Part shown: piece by piece, positions 55,333 to 64,000 of the stretch
Layout of the letters: each line of letters starts with the position of its first letter
Numbering within the stretch: position 1 is the stretch's first letter
Assembly: GCF_007565055.1 (NCBI RefSeq)
Contig: NC_044568.1
Span: forward strand, 41,919,656 to 41,983,655
Reading direction: 5' to 3'
DNA from: Rhinopithecus roxellana
Lineage: Eukaryota > Chordata > Mammalia > Primates > Cercopithecidae
Length of the DNA stretch: 64,000 nt
Translations under genes and position numbers: made by a program
Notes under the pieces: generated by a model
What the model saw: only the letters and a program-made list of their open reading frames with translations
Databases searched by the model: none
Told to the model about the DNA's origin: nothing

Positions 55333-56064
55333 GTCCGAGGAGGCGTCCTCCGCCCTGTGGCCCGGAGAGAAACGGGGCACGGCGCCATCATGCACAGTGG
55401 TATCGCGTCCACCGCGCGTCCCCGGAGCCGCCCCTGAGCCCGGCCGCGAGTTCGAGCCCAGGGCCCGCCCGGCCGCACCATGAGCCACGGGCCCAGCCCC
55501 CGGCTGGCCGAATCCCCGCAGCTGTCCAAGGGTAGCCTCCTGACCATCCTGGGCAGCCCGTCGCCGGAGCGCATGGGGCCTGCCGACTCCCTGCCGCCCA
55601 CGCCGCCCAGCGGCACGCCCTCGCCCGGGCCGTCCCCCGCGCTGCCCCTGCCCCCAGCGCCCGCGCTGCTGGCCGACGGCGACTGGGAGAGCCGCGAGGA
55701 GCTGCGGCTGCGCGAGCTGGAGGAGGCGCGGGCGCGGGCGGCGCAGATGGAGAAGACCATGCGCTGGTGGTCGGACTGCACTGCCAATTGGCGCGAGAAG
55801 TGGAGCAAGGTGCGCGCTGAGCGCAACCGCGCGCGCGAGGAGGTGCGCCAGCTGCGCCAGCGCCTGGACGCGCTCACCAAAGAGCTGGCGGGCGCACGGC
55901 GCGAGCGCCAGGAGGCACAGGGCGAGTGCGAGGCACGGGGCCGCGAGCTGGCGCGGCTGAGGGGCGCCCGGGGCGTCGCCGACCAGATGCGCGACGGCCC
56001 CGAGCCCGAGGCGGAGCGCGAGCCAGTGCGTGACATCGGATCCGAGAGGCCGCCAAGCAGCCAG
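55333..56064 (+). CDS. CCDC102A: CCDC102A exon 2: end of 5' UTR and first coding exon
   Basis: Acceptor CCCGCAG at 55326-55332, start codon 55480-55482 (context CACC-ATG-A), donor CCAG/GTGCGC. It encodes residues 1-195, ending RPPSSQ in phase 0. The exon is itself a CpG island, with an Arg/Ala/Glu-rich coiled coil encoded by GC-rich codons. An open frame on the opposite strand (55302-56216) is a shadow of this composition. Confidence 0.93.
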
Positions 56065-59000
56065 GTGCGCGGCACGGGCGGGGCGTTCGCGCCCCAGTCT
56101 CGAAGTGGGCGGGGCCGATTGGCCTGAGCTGCTGGGCTCAGAAACAAGGTAGTAAAGGCCTGGTCTCCTGGAGGTTTCACTTCTCCGGGTTGGGTTCTAC
56201 CCTTGCGGGGCCTCACATCATCTTCCTTCCGGAGACCTCAGGGTGGAGAATCCCAAGTTCTGTGATCCCTCCACTCCCATACCCGATAAGTCAACAGAAC
56301 CAAGGAATCATCCCCTTTGAGCAGGAGAGGGATCCAGCAGCTTGCATGGAAGTTAGCTGATTCGTAGCAGAGCTGAATCCATTGATTCAATCAGAGCTGA
56401 GCGGTGGGGGAAATCAGGGCACTGGGATCACAGAGGAGGTCCCTGACGCAGGCCTCACAGAAGCTTTCCTGGAAGAGGTCACATTCAAGCTGAGACTAGA
56501 ATGATGAGTAGGAATTAGCGTTGAAAAGTGCTAGGAGGGCAGGACGACGTGACTCGTACCTGGAGTACCAGCTACTTGGGAGGCTGTGACTGTGGCAGGA
56601 GGATCCCTTGAGCCCAGGAGGTCGAGGTTGCAGTGAAATATGATTATACTGCTGCAGAGGGCACCCTCTCCTGAGCCAGCAGGCCTGTTACCAGAAAACC
56701 ACCTAGGGGCAGGGTCCAAGCTCAGCTCCCCAGCTCTGTCCCCAGCTCAGTCCCTGGACAGGCCAACTCTTCCAGATAAGACTGCCCCCTCCTCTCTCCT
56801 GCCCAGCCCCCTCCACCCCGTAGGCTAGCTCGGGCACTGCTGCCTCCTGTGGCTGAAGTCCCCTCTTTCCTGGGGCGACCTGGTGTTTGGAGGTGGTATT
56901 CACTGTGCACAATGCTGTTCCTGTCCTATCCTTGTTTCAGTTGTCCGTCACAGGCCAGAGGGCTGTGGGCAGTCGCAGGAGCCCTAGGCTTGCAGTCTGT
57001 CCTCCAGCCCAGCCTCTTCATGCTGTGTTCCAGAACAAGTCCTATCTCTCCCTGTTCCCCATTCGTAAAATGGGGCTTTGAACCAGTTGCCACTCCTACC
57101 TGGATAATCTGAGATACAGAAGAGTAGCTCTCACTCCTCGGGGAGTCCTCAGGACCACCACTCCAGTCCAGCTAGAGAAACCGAGGGCCGGGCCAGGAAG
57201 AGGTTGGCCTGGACTCATCTGGAAAGGCTGTGGGAGAAGCTGGAACAGGGGCTGTGGTCCTTGTGGCTTTGTGTCAGAGACAGGCCTTGGGGATGGCAGG
57301 GGCAAAGAAGAAGGAGAGGATGGCAGGGAGGAAGGGGTCTCGGCCCTGGGTTTATAGTTTCTCACTGCTTCCTGTCTGAGAGCTGGCTCTCCTCACAGGC
57401 ACTGCTTGCCCATGTCACCAGTCTCCCCATGCCTTACTGTTTGCCCCTAAAAAAACAGGATCTTAGAGCTGGATTTCCTTTGGAAGGAATCTAGGCTTAA
57501 GCCATGACAGGAATTCCTGCTTCAACATTTGTTCCCATCAGTGCCCCACTATAGGTTTGCATACTTCCAGTGACAGGGAGCTCACCATCTCTCCTGGGGA
57601 ATCTTCTAGGATACAGGGAACCATGGCGGCTGACATTCTGCAGCTCCAGGAGGTGAAGGGGGAGGCCCAGAGCAGGGCGTGTCTTCCTTCTCCAGAGCTG
57701 GAGAGGCAGGCAGCAGAAGAAGAAACTGAGGCCCAAAGACACTGTGTGACTTGCCCAAGATTACCCATCAAGCTGATCTCAGACCCAGGGCCTGGCTTGG
57801 CGGCCACTGCTCCAGCCTCCACCTTGGTCCCCACAGGAACTGGAGCTGGTGGAGAGCCTGCTGAAGAGCATGCCGGAGGAGTCTGAGGACTGCTGGGAGG
57901 CACGCAGCGTGGGGGCCGGGGGCCCACGGGGCAGCTCAGGCCGCCAGGAGCGGAGCCGGCTGCCCTGGGAGGACACAGCTACCATGGAGGAGGAGGCCTC
58001 CAAGTTGACTGCCCTGCGGCTACGACTGGATGAGTCCCAGAAGGTGCTGCTCAAGGAGCGAGAGTGAGTCATGGGAGGCAGGAGGGGGCAGGGGCAGGGC
58101 CAGGTGAGCACCCTCAGAATGACAGAACATTAGACTCGCGAAGATGACAGGTAGTGTTTAGGCTATGTCTTGGAACTGTAGAGCAGTGGTGTTCCACACG
58201 AGGACTCAATGCAAGTTTTTATTTATTCATTCAAATAATACGTTACTGGGCACCTGTTCTGGACCAGGCACTGTGCGCAGCCCTGAGGATACAGCCATAA
58301 ATAAGATAGAAGCCCTTGCCTTCCTGAAACTTACTTTCTAGCTGGGGGAGAGGGCTGTGGGCAGGGTAAAAGCAGGGAATGGAGACAGGGAAGTTGGTAG
58401 GTTGCAGCTGGGACCTTGGTTTTGTACCTGTGAGTTTGAGATGGCAGGGAGGCAGCTGGGGAAGTGAATGAGTCTGGAGTTCATGAGACGGGCCTGTGCT
58501 GGAGGTAAAAATGCAAGAGTCACCAGTGAAGAGATGACATTGAAAGCCATGAGCTGGGCCGGGTGCGGTGGCTCACGCCTGTAATCCCAGCACTTTGGGA
58601 GGCTGAGGTGGGCAGATCACTTGAGGTCAGGAGTTCGAGACCCACCTGACCAACGTGGTGAAACCCCATTTCTACTAAAAATGCAAAAGTTAGCCAGGCA
58701 TGGTGGCAGGCACCTGTAATACCAGCTACTCAGGAGGCTGAGGCAGAAGAATTGCTTGAAGCCGGGAGGTGGAGGTTGCAGTGAGCCAGAATTGTGCCAC
58801 TGCACTCCAGCCTGGGCGACAGAGCAAGATTCTGTATCAAAAAAAAAAAAAAAAAAAAAAAAACATGAGCCTGGCCAAGGGCCAAGGAGTGAGTATGGAT
58901 AGGGAAGAGGTCAGAGGATCCAGCCCTGAAGTACCAAGTTTAGAGGTCTGTTAGAGGAAAGGGAAACAGCAGAGGAGACAAGAGAAGGAAGCCGGGCTGG

Positions 59001-62000
59001 GGAAGGGGAACCACAAGAAACAGTTTCCCACAGGACAGAGTGATCAGTAAGAACAGGGCTGAGCCCTGACCATTGGATTTAGAATGTGGAGGTAACCAGT
59101 GACCTTGATCAGGGCAGTTTAGAGGGCACGAGCTTGATGATAATGAATATTCTGCAGTTTTTCTGTCCAGAAATTAAATACATCAATAGCATAACCTACC
59201 TACATACCCCTTTTTAAAAAAATCAATATAATGGCCAGGTGCAGTGACTCATGCCTGTAATCTTAGCACTTTGGGATTCCAAGGCAGGAGAATTGCTTGA
59301 GACCAGCCTGGGCCACACAGCAAGACCCTGTCTCTACAAAAAAAGACAGAGCCTTACTCTGTCGCCCAGGCTGGAGTACAGTAGCACAGTCTCGGCTCAC
59401 TGTAACCTCTGCCTCCCATGTTCAAGTGATTCTTTTGCCTCAGCCTCCCGAGTAGCTGGGATTACAGGCATGTGCCACCAGACCTGGCTAATTTTTGTAT
59501 TTTTAGTACAGATAGAGTTTTACCATGTTGGCCAGACTGGTCTCGAACTCCTGACCTCAGGTAATCCACCCACCTCAGCTTCCCATAGTGCTGGGAATAC
59601 AGGCATGAGCCATTGTTCCCGGCCTACAAAAAAAGAAAAAAAAAAAAATTAGCTGGGAATGGTGCTGTGCCACTGTAGTCCCAGCTACTTGGAAGGCTGA
59701 GGCGGGAGGATCGCTCGAGCCCAGGAGATCGAGGCTGAGGGAGCTGTGATTGTATGATTGCACCAGTACCCTCCAGCCTAGGTGACAGAGAGAGACACTG
59801 TCTCAAAAAAAAAATTCAGTATAATGCCTCTGTGAAGATGTAGGCAGAGATCAGGATGGTGCTTCTGTGGACATCGTTGCATCTTTGGTCAAGGAATACC
59901 AAAGATGGCCAGCAAACTGCCAGAAGCTGGGGGAGAGGCATGGAACAGATTCTTTCTCGCAGCCCTCAGAGAACCAGCCCTGCCAATAACTAGATCTTGG
60001 ACTTCTAGCCTCTAGAAATATGAGAGAATAAATTTTGACTGTTTAAGCCAAACAAGCAAAAAAATCAACCTAGTGCACTAACTGAAATATAAAGTAGAAG
60101 TGAAAGTAACTTTTTTTTTTGGAGACAGAGTCTCATTCTGTTGCCCAGTCTGGAGTACGGTGGCGCTATCTCAGCTCACTACAATCTCTGTCTCCCTGAT
60201 TCAAGCAATTCTCATGCATCAGCCTCCTGAGTAGCTAGGACTACAGGCACACACCACCACACCCAGCTAATTTTTTGTATTTTTAGTAGAGACAGAGTTT
60301 CACCTTGTTGCCCAGGCTGCTCTTGAACTCCTGAGCTCAGGCAGTCCACCTGCCTTGGCCTCCCAAAGTGCTAGGATTACAGTATGAGTCACTGCACCCA
60401 GCCTGAAAGTAACTTAAAATACATATGTTGTGATATGGAAGGGCTTGGGCTAGCTCCTCCAGAAGAAATGATGAAGTGGTCAGAGTGGGTGTCTTTAAAT
60501 GGGATGATAGTGACCATAGTTACAACAGCAAACACATAGCACATGCTCCGAGTCAGGTGCTGTGTTGAAGGCTTACATGTATCTGCGCATTTAAGTCACC
60601 TCGCAGGACCGCTACAAAGGCGGCTCATGCAGGTGTGCAGAGTTAGCAACTCAAAGACACAAGTAGTGTCACTGTGATGATGAGGTTTCTTGAGAGATGA
60701 ACAACCTTTGGTAAAGTTCTGAACAAAGAAAAGTGCAGCCAGGCACAGTGGCTCATGCCTGTAATCCCAGTACTTTGGGAGCTCGAGGTGGCAGGATCGC
60801 TTGAGCCCAGGAGTTCAGGGTTGCAGTGAGCTGTGAACAGACAGGAACAGGGTGGTCTTCGACAGATGAACCTGGGGTAGAGCGGGAGGGAGGTACTTGC
60901 CCAGACATGCCCAGTGCTCTGGAGCCTTGACCCCCTCCCCACAGTATGAGCTGGGCACTTGCCCTTGGGTAGGGAGTGCGGTTCCAGGGAGTGAGCTGTG
61001 ATCTGCACTCCAGTCTCTGGAATGCAGAGCCAGATCCTGTCTCTAAAAACAAAGAAAAGTGCAGTCTTCCCTTAGTTTATACAGTGATTCCATTCCTAGA
61101 AAATTCAGCGTATGTTAGTATAAAAATTACTTTCTGTTTCAATGTAAATCAGAGTGAGGCTCTAGGCTCAGCTCATCTCCACCCCCAGCAATGTCCAGTG
61201 GGCTGTGCGTGCATTCAGTAGGATGCAGAATGCATCCTGATGGGCAGAACGCCCAGGGCATTGCAGGGAGTCAGGCACCCTGGCCCCCGCCCACTAAATG
61301 ACCCCTAATCACTGGGATAGCCAAAAATGTCCCCATGGGTTTTCAACATGCCTCCTACAGGGTGATGTCCCCTCTGGGAACCCCATGTTGGAGGCATGGA
61401 GTTTTCCACTCTCAGAGAGGCCAGTGTGGTGTGGGGTTATGAAGGGCAGTGTGCTGGAAGGTGATGCTGAGCTCAGCCATTGGTGAGCACCTACTCTCCC
61501 AGGGCCAGGCATCATGCTTGTTACCTACAGTGCCTCATTCAAGATCAAGGCAGGGTGGCGGTTATGGGTTAGGGATCCCACACAGTGACGATGGCAAGAG
61601 AGGACCCTCTCTCTGGGTCACTGGACAGTGTTTTCCAGTGTTTCTATTTGCAGAACCATGTGTTCAGACCAAGCCTTGCAGGGAACAGAGTCTACAAAAC
61701 AGACAGGAGCAGGGTGGTCTTTGACAGCTCTTCGAGAAGAACAAGGTGGGGCAAGGAGTGGAGTGGCCAGTGCTGGGGCTGCCACCTCCTGGAGCCATTT
61801 TCAGATGAGCCTGGAGTACAGCAGGAGAGAGGTTCTTGCCCGGGGATGCTCAGTGCTCTGGAACCCCAACCACCTCCCCGCAATGTGAGCAGGGCACTTG
61901 CACTTGGATAGGGAATGCAGTTCCAGGAGAACTGCAAAGCCAGGGTGCTTGTAGCCACATAGGGTGCCTGGGCCCAAATACCAAGGCAAGGATTTTGGAC

Positions 62001-62212
62001 TTGGGCTCAACAAGTGCAGAGGGTACATGGCAGGGCCACCCTTGGTGAGGACTCCAAGCAGAGGGCCTTGGTGGGCTCACCCCTGTGTCTGTCCCTTCCC
62101 TAGGGATAAACTGGCATTGAGCAGGAACATTGAGAAGCTAGAGGGAGAGCTCAGCCAGTGGAAGATCAAGTATGAGGAGCTGAGCAAGACCAAGCAGGAG
62201 ATGCTCAAGCAG
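55480..62212 (+). CDS. CCDC102A: CCDC102A coiled-coil protein, N-terminal 307 codons (gene continues past the window)
   Basis: Coding exons 55480-56064, 57837-58063 and 62104-62212 join in frame (585 + 227 + 109 = 921 nt). The protein opens MSHGPSPRLAESPQLSKGSL, followed by a Ser/Pro-rich segment (about residues 20-65). A long charged coiled coil begins at about residue 68, rich in Glu, Arg and Leu with heptad spacing, and includes the family stretch MRWWSDCTANWREKW. The second coiled coil is in exons 3-4 (LRLRLDESQKVLLKERE, then KLEGELSQWKIKYEELSKTK). The human protein is about 550 residues, so about 240 lie beyond the right edge. The molecular role is poorly known; the family is myosin-tail-like and other CCDC102 proteins are linked to the centrosome. 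The start has A at -3. Transcription diverges from ADGRG5. Confidence 0.93.
56535..56660 (+). mobile_element. Decayed Alu left-arm-like fragment
   Basis: GAGTACCAGCTACTTGGGAG and CAGGAGGTCGAGGTTGCAG are Alu words in degenerate order. Confidence 0.6.
57715..57790 (+). repeat. MIR fragment ending 47 bp before CCDC102A exon 3
   Basis: GAAGAAGAAACTGAGGCCC and GACTTGCCCAAGATTACCC. Confidence 0.75.
57837..58063 (+). CDS. CCDC102A: CCDC102A exon 3
   Basis: Acceptor CCCCACAG, donor GAGA/GTGAGT; 227 nt giving residues 196-270 plus two bases of codon 271. It begins ELELVESLLKSMPEE, then an acidic/glycine linker, and ends in the next helix (LRLRLDESQKVLLKERE). Confidence 0.94.
58557..58863 (+). mobile_element. 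Alu in CCDC102A intron 3
   Basis: GGGCCGGGTGCGGTGGCTC to about 27 A residues; CATGAGC flanks. Confidence 0.93.
59231..59813 (+). mobile_element. Old Alu split by a younger minus-strand Alu
   Basis: Left arm 59231-59340, right arm about 59641-59813, AATATAATG/AGTATAATG flanks. The inserted Alu occupies about 59341-59627, with CTACAAAAAAAG duplicated at both of its ends. Confidence 0.9.
59341..59627 (-). mobile_element. Alu inserted into an Alu
   Basis: ACAGAGCCTTACTCTGTCGC to GTTCCCGGCC, minus orientation, in the mid linker of the host Alu. Confidence 0.9.
60110..60402 (-). mobile_element. Alu
   Basis: Target duplication GAAAGTAACTT at both ends. Confidence 0.92.
60734..61055 (+). mobile_element. 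Alu monomer-like element interrupted by a 153-bp insert
   Basis: Alu sequence runs from GCCAGGCACAGTGGCTC to AGTGAGCTGTGA (60836) and resumes at 60990 with the same AGTGAGCTGTGA, continuing CTCCAGTCTCTGG to AAAAACAAAG. The insert is 60837-60989. AAAGTGCAG flanks the Alu on both sides. Confidence 0.85.
60837..60989. repeat. Inserted segment with 12-bp target duplication, paralogous to 61699-61928
   Basis: Starts ACAGACAGGAACAGGGTGG and ends GTGCGGTTCCAGGG. The first 29 bases match 61699-61727 and the last 124 match 61805-61928 at roughly 80% by eye. The intervening 61728-61804 (77 bases) is absent here. Confidence 0.85.
61699..61928. repeat. Longer paralogue of the 60837-60989 insert
   Basis: Contains the same two blocks with an extra 77 bases between them (CTCTTCGAGAAG to GCCATTTTCAG). 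Family unknown to me. Confidence 0.8.
62104..62212 (+). CDS. CCDC102A: CCDC102A exon 4
   Basis: Acceptor CTTCCCTAG, donor AAGCAG/GTGAGT; 109 nt completing codon 271 and giving residues 272-307 in phase 0. The sequence from DKLALSRNIEKLEGEL to TKQEMLKQ is a regular coiled coil. Confidence 0.95.
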
Positions 62213-62324
62213 GTGAGTCTTGGAGACCAGAGGGGCTTCCTGGAGGTGGCAGGATCACACTGTTGAATTTCAGTAGTGGAAATAGAAGAGAGAATTCATT
62301 CATTAATTCATCTGACAGTCATTC

Positions 62325-62617
62325 TTTTTTTTTTTTTTTTTTTTTTTGAGACAGAGTCTCACTCTGTCGCCTAGGCTAGAGTGCGGTGGTGTGATCTCAG
62401 CTCACTGCAACCTCCACCTCCTAGGTTCAAGTGATTCTCAAGCCTCAGCTTCCCGAATAGCTGGGATTACAGGCGCCCACAACCACGCCCGGCTAATTTT
62501 TGTATTTTTAGTTTCACCATGTTGGCCAGGCTGGTCTCAAACTCCTGAACCCAAGTGATCCTTCTGCCTCAGCCTCCAAAGTGCTGGGATTACAGGTGTG
62601 AGCCACTGTGCCTAGCC
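62325..62617 (-). mobile_element. Alu in CCDC102A intron 4
   Basis: Poly-T then GAGACAGAGTCTCACTC to TGTGCCTAGCC; about 20 bases missing near 62512. Confidence 0.92.
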
Positions 62618-62664
62618 TTATTTATTTATTTATTTATTTATTTGTTTATTTATTTATTTATTTA
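62618..62664. repeat. (TTTA)n microsatellite
   Basis: About eleven TTTA units with one TTTG variant, immediately after the Alu at 62325-62617. Confidence 0.9.
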
Positions 62665-62689
62665 ATTCTGAGTTGTTCTGAGTGTTGGG

Positions 62690-63060
62690 CAGGCACGGTC
62701 CCTGCCTTCAGGAGCTCACTTTGTGGGGGCTGTGGGCAGGGGAGACCGACAGTCACCAGGCAGATTCATGAGTTATGAAACATTAAAAACAGAATGAGAG
62801 AGATGGGGTGGTAAGTCAGGAAAGGCCTAAGAAGGTGGCATTTGAGGCAAGACCTAAAGGGGCTAGAGGAAGCTGTCCTTGAGAAGATACAGGGGAGAGT
62901 GTTCCTGGCAGAAGGCACAGCGATGCAAAAGTCCTGAGGCAGCAACTAGCCCAGCACGTGCGGGAAACAGGGAGGGCCAAGTGTCTGGAGAGCAGGAAGT
63001 GAGAGGCAAGGCCGCAGGAGGGGGCCTTGTAGACCAAGATGAAGAGGAAGAGTCTGGATG
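62690..63060 (-). repeat. L2-like remnant
   Basis: CCCTGCCTTCAGGAGCTCAC, GGAAAGGCCTAAGAAGG, GCGATGCAAAAGTCCTGAGG, GGGCCTTGTAGACCAAG. Confidence 0.55.
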
Positions 63061-63250
63061 TGGCGTTCATTGGGTTCCTATCTGTACTAGGTGCCACTGA
63101 AGCCTCATAGCAGTCCAGGGAGCTGGGTCCTCGTGTCCCCACCTTACAGATGGGGAAACCGAGGCTACAGAGAAGGGAATCCACCACTGCAGTATAGGGG
63201 CTCAGAGCAGGCTGAGTTGCCAGGACTGCCTCCTGTGCAGGCCTCAGTGG

Positions 63251-63264
63251 CCACCAGAGGGCGC
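63251..63264 (+). promoter_or_regulatory. Candidate CTCF site
   Basis: CCACCAGAGGGCGC in the context TGGCCACCAGAGGGCGCAGC is close to the CTCF core. In CCDC102A intron 4. Motif only; occupancy unknown. Confidence 0.5.
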
Positions 63265-63819
63265 AGCCACCCACGGAACGCCGCACTGGATCAGTCGGTT
63301 TCTAGCAGCTGGGAGGATCACAGACCTTTAGAGTCTGAAACTGTCCTGGAGGGGAATGAGACTGGTCTTATATGAGAATCTCTTAGGAAATCTCCTAAAA
63401 CACAGATTCCCAGACCTCACCTCCACCCTCCTGAATCAGCACCTTTCAGGGTTGGGTCCAGGACCCTGTTTTTTCTTCTTTTCAAATTATGAAGTATAAT
63501 CATTTGAAGAAAACCAAATGAAACACAAATGTACAATTTAGTAGAAAATTATAAAGGTTCTCTTTTGTATGTGGCGTTTCTCCCTCAACACTGTGTGTTG
63601 AAAACTCATCCATGTGTTGCAGGGAGCAGCAGTTTGTTGGGGTTTGCTGTATACCGCAAGAAATGTTACTGTCTTAAATGCATGCTAAGCAATTCTCATG
63701 CATCTGTGTGCAGAGCAGTGTTGGAATCAGTCACTGTACACTGAGGGCAGCCCTGTCCCCAGGCCATACAACGACACAAAGGTGGACCAGACACACAAGC
63801 TCCCCGTCCTCCCAGGCTA

Positions 63820-64000
63820 GCTTTCCAGTGGGGAGTGGGATGAGGAGGCCCCTCCTCCAAGCCAGGTGGACAGAGGAGGCATCCCTAAGGAGGGGGCCTT
63901 TAGGTCAAGGCCTGAGAATAAGAAAAATCAGTCCTATGAAGTGTCTCAGAAAGAATGTTCCACGCATGTGCAAAGGCCCTGTGGTGGGCAGGAACTTGGT
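63820..64000 (-). repeat. L2-like remnant at the right edge
   Basis: GAATGTTCCACGCATGTGC followed by AAAGGCCCTGTGGTGGG, the usual antisense L2 words. Confidence 0.5.

Larger units (their letters stand above)
56065..57836 (+). other. CCDC102A: CCDC102A intron 2
   Basis: Unique, moderately GC-rich DNA with a decayed Alu-like left arm (56535-56660), a possible L2-like piece at 56405-56520 and a MIR just before exon 3. Nothing else recognised. Confidence 0.6.
62213..64000 (+). other. CCDC102A: CCDC102A intron 4 (start only)
   Basis: Holds an Alu, a (TTTA)n tract, antisense L2-like stretches and a good CTCF-type motif at 63251. The next exon lies beyond the window. Confidence 0.6.

Noticed and set aside
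55302..56216. A 304-codon frame antisense to CCDC102A exon 2
   Set aside because: GC-rich shadow of a confirmed coding exon; no recognisable domain.
60837..60989. A spliced retrocopy of a local transcript
   Set aside because: The 77 missing bases have no GT-AG borders on either strand and the breakpoint shows CAG microhomology, so deletion is the simpler explanation. Kept as a finding only for its insertion signature.
1..64000. Prokaryotic features, CRISPR arrays, tRNA or rRNA genes
   Set aside because: The window is plainly primate nuclear DNA and no such structure was seen. The regular arrays are microsatellites and minisatellites without spacers.

Overview
The window is primate nuclear DNA, most likely from an Old World monkey (macaque/baboon type). 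Alu elements occupy a large part of it. Several of the youngest carry sequence features I associate with the cercopithecoid AluYRa lineage: a CTCAAGCCTG start, GCGAGGTGGCGGGCG, and GATCCGGCCACTGC in the right arm. The species call is inference. Two protein-coding genes are recognisable, in the order and divergent orientation of the human 16q21 ADGRG5-CCDC102A pair, here displayed reversed.

ADGRG5 (GPR114, an adhesion G-protein-coupled receptor) lies on the minus strand. All eleven coding exons can be placed from the start codon at 23222-23224 to the stop at 8981-8983. They splice into one open frame of 1602 nt (533 residues). The order is signal peptide, short GAIN-type ectodomain, GPS cleavage motif (HL/T), tethered agonist and seven membrane segments. 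One 2.7-kb intron (14446-17153) is almost entirely a purine-rich minisatellite built from multiples of three bases. Exon 4 carries a 15-bp in-frame tandem repeat in three copies.

CCDC102A, a coiled-coil protein gene, lies on the plus strand. It has a CpG-island promoter at about 47.4-48.7 kb, a probable noncoding first exon ending at 48124, and a GC-rich coding exon 2 (ATG at 55480). Exons 3 (57837-58063) and 4 (62104-62212) follow. The gene runs off the right edge after 307 codons.

Layout: 1-8980 is the flank downstream of ADGRG5, with Alus, a compound CA microsatellite and an ERV1-type LTR. 8981-23224 is the ADGRG5 coding region. 23.3-47.4 kb is ADGRG5 5' intron/UTR or intergenic DNA. It is dominated by a nested repeat block: an old L1 at about 27.8-36.3 kb, interrupted by a solo MaLR-type LTR, a near full-length Tigger1 transposon with a clean TA duplication, and several Alus. 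47.4-64 kb is CCDC102A with Alus, MIR and L2-like remnants and a GT-rich minisatellite.

I found no RNA gene, no CRISPR array and no unknown multi-gene system. The most unusual structures are the intronic minisatellite, the exon-4 repeat, the single-acceptor arrangement at the ADGRG5 tethered-agonist exon, and a 153-bp segment with a 12-bp target-site duplication inserted into an Alu in CCDC102A intron 3, whose diverged paralogue lies about 0.9 kb away. All calls come from reading the sequence and remembered family consensus; no database search was run.
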